A stretch of DNA of 64,000 bases from Streptomyces shenzhenensis (lineage in GTDB: Bacteria; Actinomycetota; Actinomycetes; Streptomycetales; Streptomycetaceae). A model generated the notes under the pieces. That model saw nothing but the letters and a program-made list of their open reading frames with translations. It was not told the origin of the DNA and searched no databases. A program made the translations under genes and the position numbers. Position 1 is the stretch's first letter. Each line of letters begins with the position of its first letter. The stretch is taken from contig NZ_PENI01000032.1 of the NCBI RefSeq assembly GCF_003688995.1, positions 1 to 64,000 on the forward strand, read 5' to 3'. Shown one piece after another: positions 16,830-24,800 of the stretch.

Positions 16830-17090
16830 GTGGACCTACAGTTCATCGGGATCGACCCCAACACCGGCGACGGCGAAAGCCCCACCGTGTGGGTCGACCA
16901 GGAAGCGAAGGAACTCGTACTGCAGGGCTGGAAGCCGGACCCCGAACTCGAAGCGGAGTGCGCGCGGTTCGAGGTTCCCGGCCATGCGGTGGGCATCCCG
17001 GACCACGAGGCCGTGATCCGTATCCCCGCCAGGATGGTGCCGATGATCAGGGAGGCGTGCAATGCCGTCGAACGTGCCGACGTTTCCTGA
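16830..17090 (+). CDS. 86-residue acidic protein, separate version of a DUF6879 N-terminal domain
   Basis: MDLQFIGIDPNTGDGESPTV, then VWVDQEAKELVLQGWKPDPE. It aligns with the first ~70 residues of the fused protein at 56,835-57,575 (MTLRFLGTTSDDGDCPTLY, ILVQGDRETDP, VPRSLL). GTG start with GGAGA upstream. It overlaps the next gene by 29 bases in another frame, so the two are probably made together and act as partners. No known catalytic motif. Confidence 0.7.
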   Translation: MDLQFIGIDPNTGDGESPTVWVDQEAKELVLQGWKPDPELEAECARFEVPGHAVGIPDHEAVIRIPARMVPMIREACNAVERADVS

Positions 17091-17589
17091 ACTCCTCGCC
17101 GGGGCAACACGGTCGGCCGTCCATCTGGAGATGCGCGACGCCTACGCCGTCGACTACGAGAAGGGGCCGTTCGCCGAGTGGCGTTCCGGACACCGGCACG
17201 ACCTGGCGGACCGCGCATCGTGGTGGCGGGCCTGGCTCGACCTCATCCAGGAGACCGTGGCACGGGGCGTTGTCGTGCGCCGGGCCCGCATCGTGTCGGA
17301 GCCGGTCAGCGAGTACACGCGCTTCCTGTACGACGGCACCTTCACCAACGTCGCAGCGGGCGAGGAGGTGCGGTGGCTGCCCCGCCGGCAGGCCTCCGAC
17401 ATCGCGCTGCCCGGCAACGACTTCTGGCTCATCGACGGCCGCCTGATCCGGTGGAACCACTTCACCGGCGAGGGAGCCTCGGCAGGCGGGGAGATCAGCG
17501 AAGATCCGGCCGCGGCGAAGCTGTGCGGCGACGCCTTCGAAGCGGTGTGGGCGCGCGCGATCCCGCACGACCAGTACACGATCCACTAG
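17062..17589 (+). CDS. DUF6879 family protein
   Basis: A 175-residue protein with the pattern of the actinobacterial DUF6879 family: HLEMRDAYAVD, FAEWRSG, RRARIVSEPVSEYTRF, EEVRWLPRR, DFWLIDGRLIRWN. Members sit beside Scr1/DUF5753 helix-turn-helix regulators in Streptomyces. A role as partner or antagonist of the regulator is inferred from linkage only. It precedes the regulator by 24 bases. Confidence 0.75.
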   Translation: MPSNVPTFPELLAGATRSAVHLEMRDAYAVDYEKGPFAEWRSGHRHDLADRASWWRAWLDLIQETVARGVVVRRARIVSEPVSEYTRFLYDGTFTNVAAGEEVRWLPRRQASDIALPGNDFWLIDGRLIRWNHFTGEGASAGGEISEDPAAAKLCGDAFEAVWARAIPHDQYTIH

Positions 17590-17613
17590 CACGGAAAGCG
17601 ACACGGTCAGCTC

Positions 17614-18465
17614 ATGCCCATCTCCCCGTCCTCGTCGGCACAGGCCGCACGCGAAGCCGTCGCGCAGCGGCTGAAGGAACTCCGTGCCGACGCCGGGATT
17701 ACCGGGCCTGAGCTGGCCGCCCGCTGCGGCTGGTCCCACCCGAAGACGTATCGGATCGAGGGCGCCCGAACCCCGCCGTCGGCCGACGACATCCGCCGCT
17801 GGTGCGAAGCGTGTGGTGCCCCCGGCCAGGTGGGCGACATCATCGCCCAGTCCCGCACCGCCGAGTCGATGTATATGGAGTGGCGGCGCAAGGTCCGCAC
17901 CGGGCTGAAGCAGCTGCAGCACAGCTACGTGCCGCTGTTCAAGGCGACGAAGCTGTTCCGGGTGTACTCGCCGACGATGGTGCCCGGGCTGCTGCAGACC
18001 GAGGGCTACGCGCGCGGCCTGATGACGTCGATCTCCCGCTTCCGAGACATCCCCGACGATGTCGCCGACGCGGTCGACGCCCGGCTTGAACGCTCCCGGA
18101 TCATCCACGAGCCGGGGCACCGGTTCGCGATGGTCATCGAAGAGCCGGTCCTCCACTACCAGCTCGGCGACCCGGACGCGATGGCCGCCCAGCTCGGCTA
18201 CCTGCTGACCGCGGGGGCGCTGCCGCAGGTGTCGCTGGGCATCATCCCGAGCGCGACTGCGGAGCGCCCCATGTGGCCGCAGGAGTTGTTCCACGTGTAC
18301 GACGAGACGCTCGTGTCGGTCGAACTCCTCGCGGCCCGCGTGCAGGTGACGCAGCCGTCGGAGATCGCTCTGTACCTGAAGGCGTTCGAGCAGCTACGCG
18401 GCATGGCCGTGTACGGGGCCGACGCGCGCGCCCTGATTGTGCGGGCCATCGAGGCGCTGCACTAG
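17614..18465 (+). CDS. Scr1-type (DUF5753) XRE transcriptional regulator
   Basis: A 283-residue regulator. The N-terminal helix-turn-helix (residues about 18-70: LKELRADAGITGPELAARCG, KTYRIEGAR) is followed by the long DUF5753 domain with TMVPGLLQTEGYARGLM, RLERSRII, VIEEPVLHYQLG, LGIIPS and VSVELLAA. This architecture is widespread in Streptomyces, where homologs (for example of the WhiJ type) affect development. Its targets are probably the GATGTACA sites in its own upstream region. Confidence 0.82.
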   Translation: MPISPSSSAQAAREAVAQRLKELRADAGITGPELAARCGWSHPKTYRIEGARTPPSADDIRRWCEACGAPGQVGDIIAQSRTAESMYMEWRRKVRTGLKQLQHSYVPLFKATKLFRVYSPTMVPGLLQTEGYARGLMTSISRFRDIPDDVADAVDARLERSRIIHEPGHRFAMVIEEPVLHYQLGDPDAMAAQLGYLLTAGALPQVSLGIIPSATAERPMWPQELFHVYDETLVSVELLAARVQVTQPSEIALYLKAFEQLRGMAVYGADARALIVRAIEALH

Positions 18466-18482
18466 CCCCTGAACGCACGAAA

Positions 18483-18515
18483 GCGGCCCCGCCTCCCGAA
18501 GGAGAGCGGGGCCGC
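18483..18515. terminator. Bidirectional hairpin between the regulator and the antirepressor gene
   Basis: GCGGCCCCGC at 18,483-18,492 and GCGGGGCCGC at 18,506-18,515, a perfect 10-bp stem between convergent genes. Confidence 0.75.
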
Positions 18516-18526
18516 GGTGTGGTTTC

Positions 18527-19342
18527 TCAGGCGGCGGGCAGTGCACTCCCGCCCATGCCCAGCTTGTCGGCGAGCCAGTCCATCCCCTTCGGCGTGAAGA
18601 AGGTCTGCTCGACCATCTTGTAGCCCGCCGGGACGAACTTGACCTCGGCGCGCCCCTTCTGGACGTGGACCTCATAGGGGATCCGGGGGTTCTGCACCTG
18701 GAGGAAGCGGATGCCGTCCTCACGCAGGAGGTCCATGAACTTCGTGCGACCGAGACCGTCCGTTACCTTGTGGAATGCCTTGGCTGCGGCACCCATGTCG
18801 ATGAGCCCGTCCGCGTTGCAGAAGGCGTCCCACTTGCCAGCCTTCGGCTTGGCTATCGCGAGCTCCTTCTTCGTCGTGACGAGCTCGCGGGCGGCCTCGA
18901 CGTACTTCTCAGCGAGGGCGAGAACGCCCTCGGGGCTGGATACGTCGGGCTTTGCAGCGAGCTCGGCCTCGCGGGTCTTCACCGTGAAGTAAGTCTTCGC
19001 TGCGGCCACTTCCTGCTTGCGGCCATCTCCGGCGAGGGCGACGTGGTACGCACCGAAGCGGGTGAGGCGGTAGTCCTTGACCTTCGTGCGCCCCCACCTG
19101 CCCGTTTCCATCACTTTGGCGGCACCGACAAAGTGATCAAGGGGGTCCAGGCCGGAAGCCTCGACGGCAGCCATCGCACGCTGGATGGTGTCGTCGAACT
19201 TACGCCACTCGTCGTAGCCCATGAGCTTCTGCAAGTCGCGGGCAGACCAGCGTTCCTGGCCCTTCTCGTCGCGCAGCATGATCTGATCGAACGGGCTGGT
19301 TCCATTTGCTACCGCGGGCAGGATAGAATCGTTCCACACCAA
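18527..19342 (-). CDS. Phage antirepressor with DinD-like N-terminus and KilAC domain
   Basis: A 271-residue protein. The N-terminal half (WSARDLQKLMGYDEWRKFDD, RLTRFGAYHVALAGD, VAAAKTYFTVKTREAEL) matches the DinD/BRO-like antirepressor domain. The C-terminal half (GAAAKAFHKVTDGLGRTKFMDLLREDGI, then FTPKGMDWLADKLG) is a KilAC/ANT DNA-binding domain. Such proteins lift prophage repression or act in SOS-linked control. It is the last leftward gene, at the end of the lysis cassette but with its own start. TTG at 19,342 is nine bases after GGAGG; GTG at 19,339 is the alternative. Confidence 0.82.
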   Translation of the reverse strand: MVWNDSILPAVANGTSPFDQIMLRDEKGQERWSARDLQKLMGYDEWRKFDDTIQRAMAAVEASGLDPLDHFVGAAKVMETGRWGRTKVKDYRLTRFGAYHVALAGDGRKQEVAAAKTYFTVKTREAELAAKPDVSSPEGVLALAEKYVEAARELVTTKKELAIAKPKAGKWDAFCNADGLIDMGAAAKAFHKVTDGLGRTKFMDLLREDGIRFLQVQNPRIPYEVHVQKGRAEVKFVPAGYKMVEQTFFTPKGMDWLADKLGMGGSALPAA

Positions 19343-19364
19343 GGAGATCTACCTCCAATCTACT

Positions 19365-19396
19365 GCCCCCGGCGGACCGCATATCCGCGCGGGGGC
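19365..19396. other. Imperfect hairpin upstream of the antirepressor gene
   Basis: GCCCCC...GCGGA pairs with TCCGC...GGGGGC around a short AT-containing loop. It could be an attenuator or operator. The rest of the 227-base gap 19,343-19,569 holds the lysis terminator and no gene. Confidence 0.4.
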
Positions 19397-19532
19397 ATGG
19401 TCTTTGACGCCTCGGAACGTATGTTTCGGGGCCGCTTCCCATTCTACGTGGGGTCACCGACACTCGGGTCAGCTCCGGGACCACAAGCCTCCTCTGTGAC
19501 TGCGGAGTTGGCGACACGGCCGCCCCTTGCGT

Positions 19533-19560
19533 GGCCCGCCCTCCTGGGGGAGAGCGGGCC
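19533..19560 (-). terminator. Terminator of the late/lysis operon
   Basis: GGCCCGC (19,533-19,539) and GCGGGCC (19,554-19,560), ten bases downstream of the last lysis gene. Confidence 0.6.
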
Positions 19561-19569
19561 GCAATCGTG

Positions 19570-19827
19570 TCAGCGGAGCAGGTACTGCGCGAGGACGCCG
19601 CCGGCCGTGCCGAGGACGGCAGCGCCGCCCATCGCCCGCCACACGGTGTGCTCCAGGGTCCGTATCCGAGATTCGTGGTCGGCGACGTCCTTCGCGACCT
19701 CGGTCAGGCCCTGGCCGATGGTGTCGAGCTTGGTCTCTACCCGGGTGACGCCAGTGCTCAGGGATCTCAACTCCTGGTACATCTGGGACGAGCTGATGTA
19801 GACGCCCGGGTCCGGGACGGTGGTCAC
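19570..19827 (-). CDS. XhlA-like lysis/tail-membrane protein
   Basis: An 85-residue protein. A predicted coiled coil in the middle (YQELRSLSTGVTRVETKL, then VAKDVADHESRIRTLEH) is followed by one C-terminal membrane helix (AAVLGTAGGVLAQYLL). This is the plan of XhlA-type holin partners. GTG start overlaps the holin stop by four bases. Function inferred from architecture and position. Confidence 0.6.
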   Translation of the reverse strand: MTTVPDPGVYISSSQMYQELRSLSTGVTRVETKLDTIGQGLTEVAKDVADHESRIRTLEHTVWRAMGGAAVLGTAGGVLAQYLLR

Positions 19828-20054
19828 TCTCGCGCTCCTGCCGTGTCGTCGGTGCGCAGCCAGGATGGCAGCAGCAGCTGCACGGCGGGCAGCGCCATCA
19901 CGCGGGCGAGGCCGCCGGCCACCGCGAGCGCCCCGGCCACCCAGGGCAGGGAGGCCGGGATGCCGGAGGCGGCGACGATCCCGGGCAGTGCCACGGCGAC
20001 GCCCACCGTGGTCTGCAGGACGGTGCGTGCCGTGCGCTTGGACGTGTCCTTCAT
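19824..20054 (-). CDS. Putative holin
   Basis: A 76-residue protein with a short basic N-terminus (MKDTSKRTARTVLQ) and two hydrophobic stretches (VGVAVALPGIVAASGI, then WVAGALAVAGGLARVMAL), ending in a polar tail. Size, topology and position between the amidase and the XhlA-like gene fit a class II phage holin releasing the endolysin. Confidence 0.7.
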   Translation of the reverse strand: MKDTSKRTARTVLQTTVGVAVALPGIVAASGIPASLPWVAGALAVAGGLARVMALPAVQLLLPSWLRTDDTAGARE

Positions 20055-20075
20055 GGTGGATCGTTCCTCTCGGGA

Positions 20076-21005
20076 TCAGTCGGTGACGGTGAAGCCGTGC
20101 CGGGCGGCGAGGCGCTTCAGGCTGGCCTTGCCGGGGATGCCGTCGGCGTCCCGGCCGGTGTAGCCGCCCCCCGCGGGGGAGCGCTGCCAGCGGGCGTAGG
20201 CGTCGATCGTCTTGGTGCCGAAGCTGCCGTCCACGTAGGCCGACCCGAGCAGCCCTTCGGCCTTCAGCGCCTTCTCCACGGTGAGGACTTCGGCCTTGTG
20301 CGTGGTGTGGCCCTGCGCGGCTGGCGGGTCGTGCCGGGCCGCGTAGACGACGTGCGCGAGGGACACCTTCGGCTTGGCCGGGGCGGACGGCGACGCAGGC
20401 TTGGCCGGGGTGCCGGCCTTGAGCCGGGCGGCGATCCGTGCCCGCATCGAGTCCATGGTGAAGCCGCGCGGGTCGACCTTTCCGGGCTGCCACTCCAGGT
20501 GCCCGATGATGCTGCGCTCGTTCCAGCCGTGCACGCGGCAGATTGCCGCCGCCACCCGCTCGATCGCGTCCAGCTGCGCCTCGGGCCACGGGTCCTTGCC
20601 GTCGCCGAGGTTCTCGCACTCGAACCCGTAGAAGCGGGCGTTGCCGTCGGTGTCCGCCTCGTTGTCAGCGGGCAGCGGCGTCTCGGCGATGACGGCCTGG
20701 AGCACGTCGCCGTCGCCGAGGCCGGCGTGGTTGGCGCGGCCGTAGCCGACCAGGTGCACTCGCCCGTCCTTGGCGATCATGCCGTGGCACAGCGGCCCGG
20801 GCAGCGAGGCGTAGCCATCACGGCAGATCGCCACGGTGCGGGCGGTGCCTGAGGTGACGGTGTGGTGGACCATCACTCCGTGCACGGGCCCCCAGGCGCC
20901 CTTGTGGTTGCGGTTGTGGGTGCGCCAGTTGCCGACCTCGACGACCGTCACGCCCTCGGCGCGCAGAGCGGCGTGGAACGCGGCCGCGGTCATCGGCTCA
21001 GCCAT
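20076..21005 (-). CDS. Endolysin: N-acetylmuramoyl-L-alanine amidase with peptidoglycan-binding tail
   Basis: A 309-residue lysin. The amidase_2 domain (residues about 25-190) has the zinc His in VMVHHTVTSG and the late IIGHLEWQPGKVDPR, with FYGFECENLG between. An Ala/Pro/Lys linker (KPASPSAPAKPK) leads to a C-terminal peptidoglycan-binding-like domain (VEKALKAEGLLG, SFGTKTIDAYARWQ). It cuts the amide bond between MurNAc and the stem peptide. It has no signal peptide, so it depends on the holin. Confidence 0.9.
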   Translation of the reverse strand: MAEPMTAAAFHAALRAEGVTVVEVGNWRTHNRNHKGAWGPVHGVMVHHTVTSGTARTVAICRDGYASLPGPLCHGMIAKDGRVHLVGYGRANHAGLGDGDVLQAVIAETPLPADNEADTDGNARFYGFECENLGDGKDPWPEAQLDAIERVAAAICRVHGWNERSIIGHLEWQPGKVDPRGFTMDSMRARIAARLKAGTPAKPASPSAPAKPKVSLAHVVYAARHDPPAAQGHTTHKAEVLTVEKALKAEGLLGSAYVDGSFGTKTIDAYARWQRSPAGGGYTGRDADGIPGKASLKRLAARHGFTVTD

Positions 21006-21237
21006 CGGTGCGCACCCCCTCGACGGCCGCCAGGAGGACGGCGCAGTCCTTCGCCTCCCGCAGCTTGCGCAGCGCGGCGGTGAGTTCGGGGTCGTCGGGC
21101 AGCAGGGCGAGGAGTTCGGCGGCCGCGTCGTAGAAGATGCGGCTCACGCGCTGCAGGTTGGGGTCGGTCAGGTGCTTGTAGGAGAAGCCACGGCAGGCCT
21201 GCACGGTACTGACGTGGCGTCCGGTGGTGGCATCCAT
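20998..21237 (-). CDS. Small helical protein resembling the Acb2/Tad1 hairpin family
   Basis: A 79-residue protein. GFSYKHLTDPNLQRVSRIF is followed by two helices, YDAAAELLALLPDD and ELTAALRKLREAKDCAVLL. This matches the pattern I recall for the Acb2 fold: F-x-Y, then a helix of spaced Ala, a proline-rich turn, then LxKLxEAxxxA. Acb2 proteins sequester cyclic oligonucleotides and block CBASS or Thoeris defence. The usual Trp in the last helix is absent, so this is a family-level guess. GGAGG precedes the ATG; overlaps the amidase by eight bases. Confidence 0.45.
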   Translation of the reverse strand: MDATTGRHVSTVQACRGFSYKHLTDPNLQRVSRIFYDAAAELLALLPDDPELTAALRKLREAKDCAVLLAAVEGVRTDG

Positions 21238-21357
21238 GAGGCCTCCAAGGGCATAGAGAAACCCCGGGCCGGGCGGCGCGGGGCGGAAGGCGAGGCGGCG
21301 ATGAGGTCGACGAACTTCTGCACGATGGCCTCGATACCAATTTTGGTATGGGCCGCG

Positions 21358-21870
21358 TCAGGCTGGGCGGACGAACTTGAGGCTGATGGATGGCCGCGGG
21401 CCGCCGGTCGCCGTGCTGATGCTGCTGCCGCTGTCCTGCCCTGCCGCAAGCTCTACGTAGTCGCCGGCGTTCAGCAGTACGGCGAGGGTCGCAGCGGCCT
21501 GCGAGTGGGTCGTGCCCGCTGCCGACAGCCTCTGCGAGTGGCCGCCCGGGATCAGCGAGCCGTTGACGTACCAGCCCGCCACCCTGTTCCCGGTCGCATT
21601 GCCGAACGACACGGTGCCGTTCAGCTCGTACCAGCCAGCACGCTGGGCCGTGTACCTCGTGGGAGTCGCTGAGGCCCAGCCCCCGAGGTCATCCAGGCTG
21701 ACCGCGTCCCACTGGATCGCGTTGGCCGTGGTCGTGTTCGCTGCGCTCGTGCTGGTGATCGCCTGGGCCGTGTCCCGGGTGGCCGTGAAGACCACCTGTC
21801 CGACCATGAACGCGTTGTTCAGCACCCCAGCCGTCAGCGACTGGCCGGGCTGGACGTAGGTGACAGCCAC
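21358..21870 (-). CDS. Tail-tip or fibre protein with a C1q/TNF-like jelly-roll pattern
   Basis: A 170-residue protein starting AVTYVQPGQSLTAGVLN. A beta-rich middle (YTAQRAGWYELNGTVSFG, RVAGWYVNG) and the closing GDYVELAAGQDSG are the repeated signature of C1q-like head/tail fibre trimer domains. It lies directly after the large tail protein gene and may decorate the tip or bind the cell surface. GTG start with GAGGAGGG upstream. Confidence 0.6.
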   Translation of the reverse strand: MAVTYVQPGQSLTAGVLNNAFMVGQVVFTATRDTAQAITSTSAANTTTANAIQWDAVSLDDLGGWASATPTRYTAQRAGWYELNGTVSFGNATGNRVAGWYVNGSLIPGGHSQRLSAAGTTHSQAAATLAVLLNAGDYVELAAGQDSGSSISTATGGPRPSISLKFVRPA

Positions 21871-21885
21871 TGGACTGTGCCCTCC

Positions 21886-24800
21886 TCAAAGTGCGACGAC
21901 AGCGGGGTAGGTGACGTTCACGGCCTCGCCGGCGGCCTGCGGCTTGACCACCCCGTTGATGGCCCGGTCCACACCCCAGCGCTGGTAGTGGTCGACCTTG
22001 AACGCGTGGACGTTCATGCTCACCGGCAGGGCCACCGTGCTCGCGCTGTCCAGGACCGTGCGCACGCCCGCGCTGCCCGCGGCGCTCAGCGCGGTGTCGG
22101 TCGCCGTTGCCTGCCAGTCGGACGGCTCCGGGCTGCCGGCCGGCCACGCCTTCGCGCGCAACGCGCTGCCTTCGAGCTGGAACCGCACGCGGAACTGGGA
22201 GCCGGCGTCGTGGGTGCCGGGCACCGTGAGCGCGACCAGGTCGGCCTGCGCGCCGTCCTGCCGCCGCTGGATGACCAGCCGGAGCGTCTGCGTGGCCGTG
22301 AAGTCCAGCCGCGCGTAGTAGTGGTTGTTCACGTCCACGTAGCGCGCCACCAGACCCGTGTACTGCGAGCCCCCGGCGGCCCGCTTGTTGCTGCTGAAGG
22401 TGCCGATCAGATCCACGTCGGCGCTCGGTGCTGGCAGTACGGCGATGCGGTTCGTGTTCACGTTGGTGTGCAGGATGCTGCCCGTGCCCACGGCGACGCT
22501 GTAGTCAGCGGAAGCACCGCCGGACAGCGTCCAGCTCTGCCCGTACTCGGCTGACCCCCAGCCCGAGGCGGTCGCCCGCTGGAAGGTGTCCGCGTAGTCC
22601 AGGATGCCCAGCACGCGCATCTCCTCGCCGCCCACCGTGACACTGAACGGGAACTCCCGCGGCGCAGCGCTGCCCAGCACGGGCAGGATCGTCACGCCCT
22701 GGATCAGCAGGACGTGCGAGGCCGGCGGGGTGCCGGTCATGGCCGCTACTGCGCTGATGCCGTTGACGCCCGAGGGTGCTGTGAACGTGGCCTCGAACCA
22801 TGTCCAGGTGTTCGCCGGGATCGTCTTGGCGTTGTTGCTGGTGCTGACGTAGGCGCCGCTGTTGTACCAGTTGATGTTGATGCCGACCTGCCGGGCCACG
22901 CTCGCGCGCGCCCACCCAGAGACGACGTACCGGACGCCCGGCACAGCGCCGGTGACCGTGGTGGTGTACGCCTGAGCCGTGGCAGAGGAGCCGTTCGGCG
23001 TGATGCTCAGCGCGTATCCGCTGGACGTCGGCGGGTTCGGTGCCGGCACTCGGTCGAGAGTGCTGCCCGAGGCGTTCCAGCCGCTCGTGTCAGTGAGGAA
23101 CAGCGGGTTGGGTGTGCCCGGCGGTGGAGCCTGGATCCAGTTCGGCCCGTCCGTGACGTGGACGTTGGCGACCTGCGTGCTGTCGCTCATGGCCTGCGCC
23201 AGTTCGCTGCCGTCCGTGTCGACCTTGACCGCCGGCGTGTGCTGGGTCAGCCCGCTCTCGCGTCCGTCCACGCTGGCGGTGTTGTACACGCCCTGAGGCG
23301 TGCAGTTGTACTCGATCACCCACTGCACCAGCGACAGCGTCTCGCGGTAGCCCTCGACGCGCTGATCGATGAGGCCGGGCGGCAGCCACTCGGGCGGGGC
23401 CGCCACCGTCAGCCGGTCGCCCACCTCGGCGTCAGCCGCTGCAGAGATGAGCCAGGGTGCCCGACGCAGGTCCACGGCGATGCTCGGATACCGCGCTTGA
23501 TCGTATGTGCCGACGCGCAGGTACCAGTTCGCCACCGGCTCCGTCTGGTCGTCCGTCGCCAGGTTCAGCGTCGTGCTGTCGTCGTATACGCCCACGCCCA
23601 GCGGCGGATCCTGGACGCTCAGCGGGCCGGACTCCAGCACCGCGCGCCCGGAGCCGCCGTCCTCGCGCTCGATCGTGCGGTCGTTGCGCAGCAGCTGGTC
23701 GTCGTCGATCGGTTCGAGCGGGGTGATCAGGCCCTTGGCGTTGAAGTCGAGCGCCAGCGCGACCGGCTGGTTGTAGAAGCCGGTGCGGCTGCGGAAGGCG
23801 AGGCCGATATCTTCCCGGTTCTCGAACAGAATCCCGCCATCGGCGTCCGCGGCGTCTTGCAGGATCGTCAGGATCGGGTCCGTGCGCTGCGGTCCGACCG
23901 GCGTCTGCGTGTCGGTGCCGTTCCGGACGACCAGCGGCAGCTGCTCCTCGGCGGCGAGGCGGAACATGCGCGTGCCCGCGCTCTCGCCCGACCATGCGCT
24001 GATCGCGTTCTCGTACCCGAAGTTGTCGTCCAGGGGCCACACGGAGATGTGCCCGAAGGCGGTCCCGTCCAGGTTCGAGGAGTAGCCGCCCGCGGGTGAG
24101 GCCAGGCCGACCGGTCGGCCGATCCTGCCGGAGAGCGTGCCGTTCTGCTGGGCGGCGCTGCCGGTGGGAGGCACCCAGCCGATGTGCCATGTGATCGTGT
24201 TCGTCGCCGTCTGCACGACGTTGAACTCGCACTTCAGCCATGTGTCGTAGACGTTGCCCAGGAAGCCCCATACGACGTTGGCATCCACGAGCGTGTCGCC
24301 GTCGCCGTTGCGCGCCCACAGCCGGAACCCGCCGCTGTTGACCTGGATGAACCACTCGTAGATGGTGTTCGTGGCCAGGATCCGCATGACCGTGTACGTG
24401 GTGGCCTGCGGGTTGGTCAGCTTCACCAGGAACTGAACGCCCCACCGGTCGGTGACGCGCAGCTTGGAAGTAGGGATCGGCGCGCGCATGAACGACAGGT
24501 CGCCGCTGTTGGACGACAGCGTGGGCAGCGGGCCGGACGACACAAGCGAGGTATCCGCGCCCCACTTCACGTTGGTCCACGACAGCGGGTCTACGCCGGC
24601 GATCGGCGAGGCCGCAGAGGTGCCGTCGCTGGTGCCCTCCAGGGGCCAGTACGCGGTGGGGTTGTAGGTCGGGATGCGGCGGACCAGCGCTGAGTCGAGC
24701 GGCTTCTTGCCCTGTGTCATGCGGCGGAGCACGCCCGAGGCGACCAGCGGCACGTAGCCGTCACGGCCATCGGACGCCGCGTACTCCCAGCGGGTAGGCC

